The notes: generated by a model from the sequence alone, not told the origin. A stretch of DNA of 64,000 nucleotides from Chryseobacterium sp. PMSZPI (GCF_002835665.1 NZ_PIZV01000074.1:1-64000), one strand, 5' to 3'. Counted from the first letter of the stretch, positions 24,343 through 33,499 are shown. Program-made: numbers and translations.

Positions 24343-24369
24343 AAATGGAAAAATAATTTCCATTTTTTT
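24343..24369 (+). terminator. Terminator after the small secreted protein
   Basis: A perfect 9-bp stem AAATGGAAA / TTTCCATTT with loop AATAA and a T tract, starting 1 bp after the stop codon. Confidence 0.8.
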
Positions 24370-24529
24370 CTTATGTATTTTTTTAGTTGAAAACATTTTT
24401 TTTACCGAAAGAACTTAATTTTCAATCATAGAATTTCCAGATAGGCGAATGATTTTTGGAAAGCTTTTGTATTGTAAAGTTTTAAAAACATTCAAAAAAA
24501 TAGCCCTGCCATTCTGTCACAATATTTTG

Positions 24530-24537
24530 TATCTTTG
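24530..24537 (+). promoter_or_regulatory. -7 promoter element upstream of miaB
   Basis: TATCTTTG matches TAnnTTTG; 76 bp before the proposed GTG start of miaB. Confidence 0.6.
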
Positions 24538-24613
24538 CAGACTCATCTGTTTGGAATTTAAATTCATGATGAAAATCCTGAAAAGGTAGATTCTAAACCT
24601 TAAATTGATTATC

Positions 24614-26050
24614 GTGCAAGAAAAATATATAGACGAAACTAAACAAGGAGAAGCTTTTGCTATTGCAGAAAGACCAGAGAATTCTAAAAAATTGTTTTTA
24701 GAAAGCTATGGTTGTCAGATGAATTTCTCTGATTCTGAAATTGTTGCTTCTATTCTTAACGAACAAGGGTATAATACAACGATGAAAGCTGAGGAAGCAG
24801 ATCTTATCCTGTTAAACACCTGTTCTATTCGTGAAAAGGCAGAACAAACGGTAAGAATGCGTCTTTCCCAATTTAAAAACCTTAAGAAAGAAAAGCCAAA
24901 CATGACGGTAGGAGTTCTGGGATGTATGGCGGAGCGACTAAAAACCAAATTTTTGGAAGAAGAACAATTGGTTGATCTTGTTGTTGGTCCGGATGCCTAT
25001 AGAGACTTGCCAAATCTTTTGAAGGAAACAGATGATGGTAGAGATGCCATCAATGTAATTCTTTCTAAAGAAGAAACATATGCGGATATTAATCCGGTAC
25101 GTTTGGGTGGAAACGGAGTTACTGCTTTTGTGACCATCACCAGAGGTTGTGATAATATGTGTACTTTTTGTGTAGTTCCGTTTACCAGAGGTAGAGAAAG
25201 AAGTCGTGATCCACACTCTATTATAGACGAATGTAAAGATCTTGCCAATAACGGATATAAAGAAATTACTCTTTTAGGACAAAACGTAGACTCCTACTTA
25301 TGGTACGGAGGAGGTCCTAAAAAAGATTTTGCTAAAGCCTCTGAAATGCAGAAAGCCACAGCAGTTAACTTTGCTCAACTACTTGATTTGGTAGCTAAAG
25401 CAGTTCCTGAAATGAGAATCAGATTCTCAACTTCAAACCCGCAGGATATGAGTCTTGATGTATTCAGGATGATGGCAAAGCATGATAATATCTGTAAATA
25501 TGTACACCTTCCTGTACAAAGTGGAAGCAATAATATGCTTGAAGCGATGAACAGACAGCATACTCGTGAAGAATATCTAGAGTTGATAAAAAAAGCGAAA
25601 GAAATTGTTCCTGAAGTAGCATTCTCACAAGATATGATTGTTGGGTTCTGCAACGAAACGGAGGAAGATCACCAAGATACATTAAGTTTGATGAGAGAAG
25701 TAGAATATGACTATGGTTATATGTTTGCTTACTCAGAAAGACCGGGAACACCTGCCCATAAAAAAATGGAAGATAATATTCCGGCTGATGTAAAGCAGAG
25801 ACGTCTTGCTGAGGTGATTGCATTACAAGGAGAACTTTCAAGAAACAGAATGGAATCCTATGTAGGAAGAATGCATCAGATTTTAATTGAAGGAACTTCC
25901 AAAAAGAATGAAAACCAGTGGAAAGGAAGAAACTCTCAGAATGCCGTTTGTGTATTCGATAAATTGGAAGGACAGAAAATTGGTGACATTGTGGATGTTT
26001 TTGTTTATGACAACACCCAAGGCACGCTTTTAGGAAGGATTTCTGAATAA
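24614..26050 (+). CDS. miaB: tRNA-2-methylthio-N6-dimethylallyladenosine synthase MiaB
   Basis: A radical-SAM methylthiotransferase of 478 residues that adds the methylthio group to i6A37 of tRNA. The N-terminal MTTase domain has three cluster Cys in [16 protein letters not shown] and VLGCMAERL. The radical SAM motif is [23 protein letters not shown] (CxxxCxxC). A TRAM domain is at the C-terminus (about 410-475). The start is uncertain: the frame opens with TTG at 24605 and GTG at 24614. I prefer GTG, which gives [12 protein letters not shown], the usual N-terminus in relatives. MiaE at 710-1288 acts on its product. Several envelope genes follow in the same direction with short gaps. Confidence 0.93.
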   Translation: MQEKYIDETKQGEAFAIAERPENSKKLFLESYGCQMNFSDSEIVASILNEQGYNTTMKAEEADLILLNTCSIREKAEQTVRMRLSQFKNLKKEKPNMTVGVLGCMAERLKTKFLEEEQLVDLVVGPDAYRDLPNLLKETDDGRDAINVILSKEETYADINPVRLGGNGVTAFVTITRGCDNMCTFCVVPFTRGRERSRDPHSIIDECKDLANNGYKEITLLGQNVDSYLWYGGGPKKDFAKASEMQKATAVNFAQLLDLVAKAVPEMRIRFSTSNPQDMSLDVFRMMAKHDNICKYVHLPVQSGSNNMLEAMNRQHTREEYLELIKKAKEIVPEVAFSQDMIVGFCNETEEDHQDTLSLMREVEYDYGYMFAYSERPGTPAHKKMEDNIPADVKQRRLAEVIALQGELSRNRMESYVGRMHQILIEGTSKKNENQWKGRNSQNAVCVFDKLEGQKIGDIVDVFVYDNTQGTLLGRISE

Positions 26051-26064
26051 TATAAAGTTTTGTT

Positions 26065-26580
26065 TTGATAAAAGCCATCTCTTTCCTTTGCCTTTTTTCT
26101 TTTGCTCTGATATCTTGTCAGACAGAAAGAATAAGTAAATACCCTAAGACGGTAGGAGATATTGAATTTGATACAACACAAGATGCTGCCGATTTTAAAA
26201 AATGTGGAAAAGCTAAAGATTGGCCGGTCAGTTTTCAATACTATCAAGGGGTAAAACAATTTGATTACAAAGGGGAAAAGATTGCAATTGTCGAAAAATT
26301 AAATAAAGAAAATATAGAGTCTGAAAAGAATATCAACGGTTATATTACTGTCAGATTTTTAGTAAATTGTGAAGGAAAGACGGGCCTATTTAGGCTTAAG
26401 CATATGAATTCAGAGTGGAAAGATGCCATGTTGGATCAGGAGCTTGAAAATAAATTATTACAATTTACCAAATCATTGGATGGTTGGAAACCAAAAGAGA
26501 TAGAAGGTTTTAAAGTAGATTACTATCAGTATTTAACCTATAAAATTGAAAATGGAAAAGTTTCAGAGGTATTACCTTAG
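26065..26580 (+). CDS. Small lipoprotein of unknown function downstream of miaB
   Basis: A 171-residue predicted lipoprotein: MIKAISFLCLFSFALISC gives a lipobox with Cys18. The start is TTG; an in-frame stop lies only 12 nt upstream and no ATG occurs before the signal peptide, so TTG is well constrained. The mature part has INGYITVRFLVNCEGKTGLFRL and later FTKSLDGWKPKEIEGFKVDYYQYLTYKI. This resembles the TonB C-terminal-like pattern of the protein at 23859-24341, although sequence identity looks low. It starts 14 bp after miaB, and its 3' end overlaps the next gene by 29 bp, so it is probably co-transcribed. Function is unknown. Confidence 0.65.
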   Translation: MIKAISFLCLFSFALISCQTERISKYPKTVGDIEFDTTQDAADFKKCGKAKDWPVSFQYYQGVKQFDYKGEKIAIVEKLNKENIESEKNINGYITVRFLVNCEGKTGLFRLKHMNSEWKDAMLDQELENKLLQFTKSLDGWKPKEIEGFKVDYYQYLTYKIENGKVSEVLP

Positions 26581-27349
26581 CTTTTTGTTACTTATAGTGT
26601 ACACCAATACTATTGCACAAGTTAATTGTAATGCAATAGAGGGTGAGGACTGTAAAAAAGCTTGTGAACTATACAACTGGGCTTCCGACAGACAGGGTTC
26701 CGACGAATCTCAGGAAGGCTTTGATAAGGCAACCGAACTATGTCCGGATTTTGATAATGCCTACATGGAGAAAGCCGTTCCATACCTTAAAAACGGTGAT
26801 TTTGTAACCTGGAAACTCCTGATTGATAAAGCTGTTGCTTTAGACCCTAAAATGCATCTTGGGTATAGAGGTTGGTGTAAATTCCAGTTTTTAAGAGATT
26901 ATAAAGGAGCCATTCAGGATTTAGAAGAGCTTAAAAAATATTATCCGGAGGATTTAGGAAGATCTCTGAATGGAGATTATAACCTGGGCATAGTGAAAGC
27001 TATGTCTTATAGTGCTTTAGGGCAGAAAGAAAAAGCTGCAGGAATTATTGAGGATCTTTTGGCAACAAGAGGTTACGTAAAAGGGATGTTTGATCATTAC
27101 CAGTTGGGAGTGACCTATTTCGAGCTGGGAAAATATGATAAAGCCCTTGAGAATTTTGAAAAACAAAGCAAAGAATACGACTTTGCTGAAAATATATACT
27201 TTAAAAGTAAAGTTTCTAAAATCAGAAACAAGGATTATTTGGATTTAAAAAAGTTAGCCCTGCAAACGTATGATGAGGGAAAGACAATGAAAGATGTCTA
27301 CACCCATCATTTTAACAAGATCTACAGAAAACAGATTGAAGAATTGTAG
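26552..27349 (+). CDS. TPR-repeat secreted protein
   Basis: A 265-residue protein starting at the ATG at 26552 (the ORF could also open at a TTG two codons earlier). A signal peptide (YYLSFLLLIVYTNTIAQ) precedes several TPR-like helical pairs: DNAYMEKAVPYLKNGDFVTWKLLIDKAVALDP, HLGYRGWCKFQFLRDYKGAIQDLEELKKYYP and LGVTYFELGKYDKALENFEKQ. It is expected in the periplasm or at the outer membrane as a protein-interaction scaffold. The start lies inside the end of the preceding lipoprotein gene (29 bp overlap in another frame), which implies coupled translation and a joint role. The binding partner is unknown. Confidence 0.72.
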   Translation: MEKFQRYYLSFLLLIVYTNTIAQVNCNAIEGEDCKKACELYNWASDRQGSDESQEGFDKATELCPDFDNAYMEKAVPYLKNGDFVTWKLLIDKAVALDPKMHLGYRGWCKFQFLRDYKGAIQDLEELKKYYPEDLGRSLNGDYNLGIVKAMSYSALGQKEKAAGIIEDLLATRGYVKGMFDHYQLGVTYFELGKYDKALENFEKQSKEYDFAENIYFKSKVSKIRNKDYLDLKKLALQTYDEGKTMKDVYTHHFNKIYRKQIEEL

Positions 27350-27382
27350 ATCAACATTAAATCAATAATCAAAAATTTACTT

Positions 27383-28675
27383 ATGAGCAACGAATTACAA
27401 AGCATAAAAAACCGCTTCGGCATTATCGGAAATTTTCCCGCACTTAACAGGGCTTTAGAAAAAGCCATTCAGGTTGCCCCTACGGATATTTCCGTTTTGG
27501 TAATAGGAGAAAGTGGAGTAGGAAAAGAATTTATTCCGAAGATTATTCACTCCGAATCCAGAAGAAAGCATCAGCCCTATATTGTGGTTAACTGTGGTGC
27601 GATTCCCGAAGGGACTATAGATTCCGAATTATTTGGGCATGAAAAAGGAGCCTTTACCGGAGCTACAGCCACCAGAAAAGGATATTTTGAAGTAGCAGAT
27701 GGAGGAACCATTTTTCTGGATGAGGTAGGAGAACTTCCATTACAGACACAGGTTCGTCTTTTAAGAGTATTGGAAAGTGGTGAATTTATGAAGGTAGGTT
27801 CATCACAGGTACAGAAGACCAATGTGAGAATTGTAGCGGCTACCAATGTGAATATGATGAAAGCAATCCATGACGGAAGATTTCGTGAAGATTTATATTA
27901 CCGCTTGAATACCGTTCAGATTGATATGCCTCCTTTAAGAGATAGAAAGGGAGATATTCACTTGTTATTCAGAAAATTTGCAATAGATTTTGCAGAAAAA
28001 TATAGAATGCCTGAATTGGAATTAGAGCCTAGTGCAGTGCATTATATTGAAAATTATTCATTTCCGGGGAACGTTCGTCAGCTAAGGAACCTTGTTGAGC
28101 AAATGACCGTAGTGGAAAGAAACAGAAATATTACAGCTGAAAAATTAGCGGAATATATTCCGATGGAAACCCATCTTCCTATGGTTGTCAATACGCAAAA
28201 TACTCCAAAACAAAATGATTTTGGAAGCGAGCGGGAAATCATGTATAAAATTCTCTTTGATATGCGTAACGATATTAATGATTTAAAATCCTTAACTTCG
28301 GAATTAATAAAGAACAGAGGAGCAGGAGATCTAAGCATTCATGAGAAAAATCTGATCAACAGGATTTATACTCCTGAAAGTCAGCCACAGGCTAATCAGG
28401 GATCTTTATTGTATTTTGAGAATAAAAATAATGAGGTGCCGGTTGTTCAGACCCCTACGATTATCTCAACTCCGGAAGATACTTATGAGGACATTGAAGA
28501 TATTGAAGTTGAAGAAAACCGACCGGAATCTCTCTCGCTTCAAAATAACGAAAAGGATTTGATTATAAAGGCGTTAGAAAAGCATAAGGGTAGGAGAAAT
28601 AGAGCAGCGGATGAGCTGGGGATTTCTCAAAGAACTTTATATAGAAAAATAAAACAATATAACTTAGAAGACTAA
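27383..28675 (+). CDS. Sigma-54-interacting transcriptional activator (no receiver domain)
   Basis: A 430-residue bacterial enhancer-binding protein. The AAA+ domain runs from about residue 10 to 245: Walker A GESGVGKE, the sigma-54 contact loop ELFGHEKGAFTGA, Walker B GGTIFLDEVGEL and an Arg-finger region FREDLYYRL. The N-terminus has no receiver, GAF or PAS domain. A low-complexity acidic linker (about 290-375) precedes a Fis-type helix-turn-helix at the C-terminus (NRAADELGISQRTLYRKIKQYN). In flavobacteria this gene typically lies between miaB and lptE, as here. Lacking a sensory domain, it may be controlled by its level or by a partner. Target promoters are unknown. Confidence 0.9.
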   Translation: MSNELQSIKNRFGIIGNFPALNRALEKAIQVAPTDISVLVIGESGVGKEFIPKIIHSESRRKHQPYIVVNCGAIPEGTIDSELFGHEKGAFTGATATRKGYFEVADGGTIFLDEVGELPLQTQVRLLRVLESGEFMKVGSSQVQKTNVRIVAATNVNMMKAIHDGRFREDLYYRLNTVQIDMPPLRDRKGDIHLLFRKFAIDFAEKYRMPELELEPSAVHYIENYSFPGNVRQLRNLVEQMTVVERNRNITAEKLAEYIPMETHLPMVVNTQNTPKQNDFGSEREIMYKILFDMRNDINDLKSLTSELIKNRGAGDLSIHEKNLINRIYTPESQPQANQGSLLYFENKNNEVPVVQTPTIISTPEDTYEDIEDIEVEENRPESLSLQNNEKDLIIKALEKHKGRRNRAADELGISQRTLYRKIKQYNLED

Positions 28676-28691
28676 CACAGTAACTAAAATA

Positions 28692-29390
28692 ATGGAAATA
28701 AATTTAACACCTAAGCCAATCAATTTTAAACTTGGAGAATATATTAATAAAGGTTTCGAATTTTTAAAGAAAGACTTCGGAAACATTTTTGTAGCATTTT
28801 TACTATGCTGTATTATGTCTATTATTCCTTTTTGTTCTGCATTAGCAATGGGAAATTTATATAAATACCTACATAAACGTGCCAGAAATCAGGCTGCAAG
28901 TCCCGGAGAAATTTTTGATTTTAAAGATTTTATGCCTTATTTTATTTTACAGCTTATTATTTTGGGTGGTGTATTAGTGCTTTATATTCCATTAGTTATT
29001 CTGCTTGTTTTGACTATGCCTAATAGTGATCAACCCAATCCAATGGTGACGGTTTTTATGTTTCCTTATATGTTTTTAATAATGGTAGCAATCTATTATT
29101 TTGTATTGAAAGCATTTTATATTGTTCCACTGATTAGTTTGAAAGGAATTAAAGATATCAAAACGGCCTGGAATATTTCAAAAGTGATGACGAAAGGGAA
29201 CTTATTGTCAATTTTTCTTTTTTCATTTGTTGTAGGTCTTCTTGCTCAGATTGGTATCATTGCTTGTGGAATTGGGATTTTACTTACTTTCCCGTTTTTA
29301 TATACAGCGAATTATTTTGCTTATGAAGATGCAATTCAACAAATTGAGTATGATGAAATTACTGAAATCGGAATTAACAATGAATTATAA
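28692..29390 (+). CDS. Polytopic membrane protein of unknown function
   Basis: A 232-residue integral membrane protein with about five hydrophobic segments (around residues 30-55, 75-105, 115-145, 170-195 and 195-215). The N-terminus reads INLTPKPINFKLGEYINKGFEFLKKDFGN, a pattern seen in glycerophosphoryl-type or DUF4013-like bacterial membrane proteins. Relatives in Chryseobacterium are often mislabelled as carotene monooxygenase, which this sequence does not support. It starts 17 bp after the sigma-54 activator and overlaps lptE by 11 bp, so it belongs to the same transcript. Function unknown; a link to envelope assembly is suggested only by position. Confidence 0.65.
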   Translation: MEINLTPKPINFKLGEYINKGFEFLKKDFGNIFVAFLLCCIMSIIPFCSALAMGNLYKYLHKRARNQAASPGEIFDFKDFMPYFILQLIILGGVLVLYIPLVILLVLTMPNSDQPNPMVTVFMFPYMFLIMVAIYYFVLKAFYIVPLISLKGIKDIKTAWNISKVMTKGNLLSIFLFSFVVGLLAQIGIIACGIGILLTFPFLYTANYFAYEDAIQQIEYDEITEIGINNEL

Positions 29391-29934
29391 AATTAAAAAT
29401 ATAACCCTGAGAAAATCTATACTGACGGTGATGCTCTTTGCTTTGCTTGGAGTATTACATTCATGCTACAGTTTTACTCAGGGAGGAGCTCTTACAGATG
29501 AAAAAACCATTCAGATTAATGAGTTCCCGAATAATGCCCCTCTTGTAAACCCTGCATTGTCACAACAGTTCTCTACAGATATTCAAAACCGTTTTTTGCA
29601 GCGAACAACATTGAAAGGGACCAAAGAAAATCCGGATCTTCTGATAGAAGGAGAAATCACGGATTATGCGGTTACACCGACTACGATTAGTTCCAATACA
29701 CAACCTAACCCTGCAGGAGGTGTGATCCAACAGTCTCAGAATAAACTTACAATTACAGTAAAGGTGCATTACGAGAATAAGCTGCACCCGGATGCAAGTT
29801 TTGACAGAACGTATTCGGATGAAGCTGCTTTCAGCAGTAATTTATCACAAAGTGATATCGAAAGTTCACAAGTGAAAATTGTTACTGAAAGGATTATTAA
29901 CAAGATATTTAACGACATTGTAGCGAATTGGTAA
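29380..29934 (+). CDS. lptE: LptE family lipopolysaccharide assembly lipoprotein
   Basis: 184 residues from the ATG at 29380, chosen because it gives a compact signal peptide and lipobox (VMLFALLGVLHSC); a longer reading from 29242 overlaps the upstream gene by about 150 bp and lacks a signal. The mature part begins YSFTQGGALTDEKTIQINEF, and the region PNLLIEGEITDYAVTP has the typical LptE/RlpB pattern. LptE plugs LptD at the outer membrane for LPS insertion. The start overlaps the end of the membrane-protein gene, and the acidic TPR protein follows after 1 bp, so all are co-transcribed. The family call is good although Bacteroidota LptE is divergent. Confidence 0.8.
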   Translation: MNYKIKNITLRKSILTVMLFALLGVLHSCYSFTQGGALTDEKTIQINEFPNNAPLVNPALSQQFSTDIQNRFLQRTTLKGTKENPDLLIEGEITDYAVTPTTISSNTQPNPAGGVIQQSQNKLTITVKVHYENKLHPDASFDRTYSDEAAFSSNLSQSDIESSQVKIVTERIINKIFNDIVANW

Positions 29935-29935
29935 G

Positions 29936-31939
29936 ATGAATCCAAGAGTTTTAGAATTATTAAAAAATCCGAAAAATATTCTTTCAGAAGATCTTAATCT
30001 TTTGAAAGAAGAGATTCACGCTTTTCCCTATATTCAAAATATTAGGGCACTTCATTTATATGGAGTACATCTGTATGATAAAGAAAATTATCAGAAAGAG
30101 CTTTCTACGACAGCAGCTTACACTACAGATAAAAAGATTCTTTATCAGCTGATCAATGGAGTGATAAAAAGACAGCCGGAGCCTGAAATAGGAGGAGAAA
30201 AACAATCTTCAAAACAATCTGACAAACCACGATATGCTTATAAAGGGTTTCCCATCAAAAGAGAGGCTGCTCCTGAAAAAGAAATAGAAAAGGCGGAAGC
30301 TTGTATTTTACCCACTTCACTAGAAACTAAACCTGTTTTTGTAAATGGGGAACGCAATAGAATTCTATTTGAAGGGGAAGAAAATTTTCTTGATGAAGTC
30401 AATCCGGAAAAAATAGATATTGAATCTACTTTGGAATCCGGAACGTTGGTAATCCAAAAACAAGAAACGTTAATATCTGAGCCTGTTAAGGAGGAAGAAG
30501 AAACAGAACAGGTAGAAATAGAAGAAAGAACGGGCGAAAGTTTTAGTCCTGAAACGATTATTAATGAAGATGAAATTACTTCAGAAGCTGTAGAAGAAAA
30601 AGTTGATAAAGCTGAAAACATAAGTTTTCACGAAACAGAAGCTTTATTGCCGGAAATTAATGTTGAAGAAGAAGTAAATAAAGTTTCAGAGGAAATAGAA
30701 AGTGTAGATGGTAACAATGAAATTTCCAATCCCGAAGAAACACCAGTTGAGCCTGATGCAGAACTCAGTTTCCATGGGTCGGAAGCCTTTTTGCCTGATG
30801 TTAAAATTCAACCGAATAATGAAGAAGTTATTGATGTAACGGAATCTTCTCAACCAAATGTAAATAAACATGAGGAAGAGATGAGACGTCTGATTCAGGA
30901 GGTTGAAAAGAAAATGAAGGAGACTAAACCTGATGTTGATGAATCAAAAGAAGAACCGGAAGTTCCTTCAGATCATGAAATAAGCTTTGCTGAAACTCAA
31001 AGTTTCCATTTTTGGTCTACAGAAAAAGAAGAAACTCCAAAAGTTGAAGATATAAAGGCTGAACCATCAGAAACGGTAGCTACAGAAGTTCAAGAACCGA
31101 TAGTAGAGACCATGGTTGAAATTACAGCAGCTCAAGAAGAGGCACCTGTTGAAGAATCTGCGTGGAAGCCAATGAGTTTTGAGTCTAATATGCCTGATTC
31201 TTTAATCAGTAAACCTGAAAAACTTGCTGAACCTAAGGTTGTCGTTCCAATACAAGAAGAAACTACAATAGCTGAAACAGAAGATAAAAATACTGAAACA
31301 GCAATTGAGGAAGTTGAACATCACATAGAAGACTCTTCTGAAGAGTTTTTGCCAATTAAAGAGGACGTAACACCTGAAGAGACAAAAGAATCTTCAGAAA
31401 GCATAGAAAACAAACCTGATGTAGCTATTCCTAATGAAGAGGAAGCTCGGGTAATGAATGTATCGTTCTTTGGTACTGATATTTCTAGTTTGAAGGTTGA
31501 AAAAGAAAAGGAAGAAAATAAAGAAGTACCCCAAAAAGAAGAAACAATGCAAAGAGCAGTGGTGAATACTACGACTCAATCTTCTACAGATAGTAATGTC
31601 CCGGGTTTTATCAATACCTGGCAAAGCTGGCTAAAGATCGACAGAACCGAAGAAACCGAAAAAGAGAAATCGGAAATTAAGGAAAAAGCAATTGAAACCT
31701 TTATTGAAAATAATCCTCGAATCAGCCAACTTAAAGAAGAGAGTACATACGTGGTAAAAGAAAAGAATGATGATATCTCACACTTGATGACAGAGACATT
31801 GGCTAATCTTTACTTTGAACAAAAATTATATACTAAAGCAATAAAAGCATACGAAATACTGATTAGAAAAAGCCCTGAGAAAAAAGAGCATTTCGAAGCC
31901 AGAATTAAAGAAATAAAAGACTTTAGAAGTAAAAATTAA
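29936..31939 (+). CDS. Large acidic protein with SFHxxEAxLP repeats and C-terminal TPR
   Basis: A 667-residue protein with no signal peptide. Residues 1-80 are a conserved-looking helical N-terminus (MNPRVLELLKNPKNILSEDL). Residues about 80-580 are a highly acidic, Glu/Thr/Pro/Val-rich and probably disordered region. Within it a short motif recurs: ISFHETEALLPEI (about 229), LSFHGSEAFLPDV (about 276), ISFAETQSFHFWS (about 349) and MNVSFFGTDISSL (about 507). The C-terminus (about 610-667, TETLANLYFEQKLYTKAIKAYEILIRK) is TPR-like. It follows lptE by 1 bp. A role in envelope or secretion is possible from context; the repeats may be docking sites. Confidence 0.7.
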   Translation: MNPRVLELLKNPKNILSEDLNLLKEEIHAFPYIQNIRALHLYGVHLYDKENYQKELSTTAAYTTDKKILYQLINGVIKRQPEPEIGGEKQSSKQSDKPRYAYKGFPIKREAAPEKEIEKAEACILPTSLETKPVFVNGERNRILFEGEENFLDEVNPEKIDIESTLESGTLVIQKQETLISEPVKEEEETEQVEIEERTGESFSPETIINEDEITSEAVEEKVDKAENISFHETEALLPEINVEEEVNKVSEEIESVDGNNEISNPEETPVEPDAELSFHGSEAFLPDVKIQPNNEEVIDVTESSQPNVNKHEEEMRRLIQEVEKKMKETKPDVDESKEEPEVPSDHEISFAETQSFHFWSTEKEETPKVEDIKAEPSETVATEVQEPIVETMVEITAAQEEAPVEESAWKPMSFESNMPDSLISKPEKLAEPKVVVPIQEETTIAETEDKNTETAIEEVEHHIEDSSEEFLPIKEDVTPEETKESSESIENKPDVAIPNEEEARVMNVSFFGTDISSLKVEKEKEENKEVPQKEETMQRAVVNTTTQSSTDSNVPGFINTWQSWLKIDRTEETEKEKSEIKEKAIETFIENNPRISQLKEESTYVVKEKNDDISHLMTETLANLYFEQKLYTKAIKAYEILIRKSPEKKEHFEARIKEIKDFRSKN

Positions 31940-32120
31940 TAAAAAGGGGCTGTCTAAAAAGTGTCATTCTGAACATAAACTGAAAGTTTACGAACGTAGT
32001 TCAGAAATGGAGTGAAGGATCTCAAATGACTGATCATCAATGAGATTCTTCCTTCGCCAGAAATCGAAGATTCGACGTAGTCAATGACAAAAGCCAAATT
32101 GAGACAGCCTCTTTTTTATT
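31938..32120. mobile_element. MITE-like element with terminal inverted repeats
   Basis: A 183-bp non-coding element. The ends (31938-31955 and 32102-32120) are inverted copies of AATAAAAAGGGGCTGTCT with one substitution and a one-base length difference. The interior holds GTCATTCTGAAC and GATTCTTCCTTCG segments arranged as imperfect hairpins. Related pieces recur at 32880-32931, 33036-33050 (orphan end AAAAAGGCTGTCT) and 41149-41200. Outer AAAAAA/TTTTTT ends could also act as terminator for the flanking convergent genes. No transposase is present. Confidence 0.6.
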
Positions 32121-32728
32121 TATAGATTTTCAGATATTTTTTTATCACCCCGTAATTTTTTCCAGGCTTTTCGGCCAAAGAATATAACGACAATTAATAA
32201 TATTATGGCAAAAACTGCTGCAATAATTGGCATTGCTATAGCAAGAACAGACATAATTCCTGCTCCTGCAGTTTCAGTAGTTCCTACGACAGAGTTTCCT
32301 AATCCTCCAGTTGTTGCCGTTGAGGCAGCACGTATTCCGGCAAATCCGGAACTGATGGTAGCGGCTGTTCCGCCACCTGCAATTAAAGCCAGTGCCCACT
32401 GTGGAAAAGTTCCCAGATCAGCAAACTGACTTGCAAATAATATAGAACCGGCTACTGTTGCCATAGGAATCGAAATGGTATCGAGCAAATGATCAATAAA
32501 AGGAATATAATAAGCTAAAATCTCGACAATTGTAGCAATTCCTGTGGTAATGAGCGTTGGTAAACCTGCAAGCCAATCAAAATGTTCATTCATTGGGATC
32601 CAATGAAAATAGGAAGCTAAACTTACAATGAACATAGGCAAAAAGACTCGAAAACCTGTAGCAGCTGCTAATCCAATGCCAATGAAAGCACTGATTACAT
32701 AGGGAAGGAAGGGAACTTGATCTAACAT
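32120..32728 (-). CDS. DUF4126 family membrane protein
   Basis: 202 residues from the ATG at 32728 (MLDQVPFLPYVISAFIGIGL), chosen because the family begins there and the longer ORF to 32884 runs into repeat DNA with a hydrophilic N-terminus. It matches DUF4126: ATGFRVFLPMFIVSLASYFHWI, SILFASQFADLGTFPQWALALIAGGGTAATISSGFAGIRAASTAT and a final hydrophobic segment before a Lys-rich tail. About five transmembrane helices are expected. The family's function is unknown. The stop codon touches the right end of the MITE-like element. Confidence 0.85.
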   Translation of the reverse strand: MLDQVPFLPYVISAFIGIGLAAATGFRVFLPMFIVSLASYFHWIPMNEHFDWLAGLPTLITTGIATIVEILAYYIPFIDHLLDTISIPMATVAGSILFASQFADLGTFPQWALALIAGGGTAATISSGFAGIRAASTATTGGLGNSVVGTTETAGAGIMSVLAIAMPIIAAVFAIILLIVVIFFGRKAWKKLRGDKKISENL

Positions 32729-32879
32729 TTTAATTTTCAGATTTATTGTTTCCTCTAAAAATACAAAAAGTAGGTGAGATATGAAGTAGGGAATTCGAGT
32801 TTCGGAATTTATATTGTGAAGAATTGCCTTTTTTATTATTTCTACATAATTATATTTTGGCACAATAAGGAGTCGGCTT

Positions 32880-32931
32880 GTCATTCCGAGGAATCGAGGA
32901 ATCTCAGAGATTCTTCCTTCGTCAGAATGAC
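32880..32931. repeat. Imperfect palindrome of the GTCATTC...GAATGAC family
   Basis: GTCATTC at 32880-32886 and GAATGAC at 32925-32931 enclose AGGAATCTC / GATTCTTCC arms. It is related to the interior of the element at 31938-32120. The rest of 32729-33127 holds an orphan AAAAAGGCTGTCT end at about 33036-33050 and no gene. Confidence 0.6.
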
Positions 32932-33127
32932 ATTTTATATAGATGCAGCCCTATCTGTAAAACCTGAGTCATCAGTACAATTTGAGAAATATAGAATTAA
33001 GTTTTGACTAAAACCAATGGAATGTCTATAAAAAAGTAAAAAGGCTGTCTAACCTGTATTATGGTAAGGAAAATCTATGAGATAGAAGTTTTATTAGATA
33101 TTAATTACTTATTTCCAGATTGTAATA

Positions 33128-33499
33128 TTACTTTTTCTGAGCTTCACAAAGTTTGATAAATTGTGCCTCCACATCTTGAAATTTTTGAGGCATATCCGAA
33201 GAAACCCAAAATAACATCGCAATCGTTTTTTCTCCAAAAGCATTCTTAAATAAATCTTTATTCAGACGATAGCATTCCCTTAAAAGTCTCTTCACCCGAT
33301 TTCTATGCACAGCTCTTTTAAAATATCTTTTAGAAACAGAAACCCCAAACTTTCCACTTTCTATCGGAAGGTTAGGCTTATCTTTCAGAATAATGATTCT
33401 TAGATTTCCAGAAGTACGCCATTTACCTTTTTCGAAAAGTAAACTGATCTCAGTATTTTTTTTGAGTTTTTCTGCTTTGGGATAATTAAAATTCTGCAT
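33128..33499 (-). CDS. rnpA: Ribonuclease P protein component
   Basis: A 123-residue basic protein that assists the RNase P RNA in 5' maturation of tRNAs. The signature KRYFKRAVHRNRVKRLLRECYRLNK (about 60-85) contains the conserved RNR motif, and KFGVSVSKR precedes it. There is no rpmH (L34) or dnaA next to it, so the classical order is not kept. Its ATG overlaps the tcdA stop codon (TAATG), so it is translated coupled to tcdA in a TatD-like, tcdA, rnpA operon. Confidence 0.92.
   Translation of the reverse strand: MQNFNYPKAEKLKKNTEISLLFEKGKWRTSGNLRIIILKDKPNLPIESGKFGVSVSKRYFKRAVHRNRVKRLLRECYRLNKDLFKNAFGEKTIAMLFWVSSDMPQKFQDVEAQFIKLCEAQKK

Noticed and set aside
25464..26078. A 204-residue open frame on the minus strand, antisense to miaB
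   Set aside because: It lies fully within a strongly conserved gene and has an odd Phe/His/Cys/Leu-rich composition typical of an antisense shadow; no start signal or promoter.
28692..29390. Carotene monooxygenase as the product of the membrane-protein gene
   Set aside because: No oxygenase His pattern is present; the protein consists of membrane helices, so the label used for similar proteins is unsupported.
30238..30621. A 127-residue Ser-rich frame on the minus strand within the acidic TPR protein gene
   Set aside because: The Ser-rich stretch is the complement of Glu/Thr-rich codons; not an independent gene.
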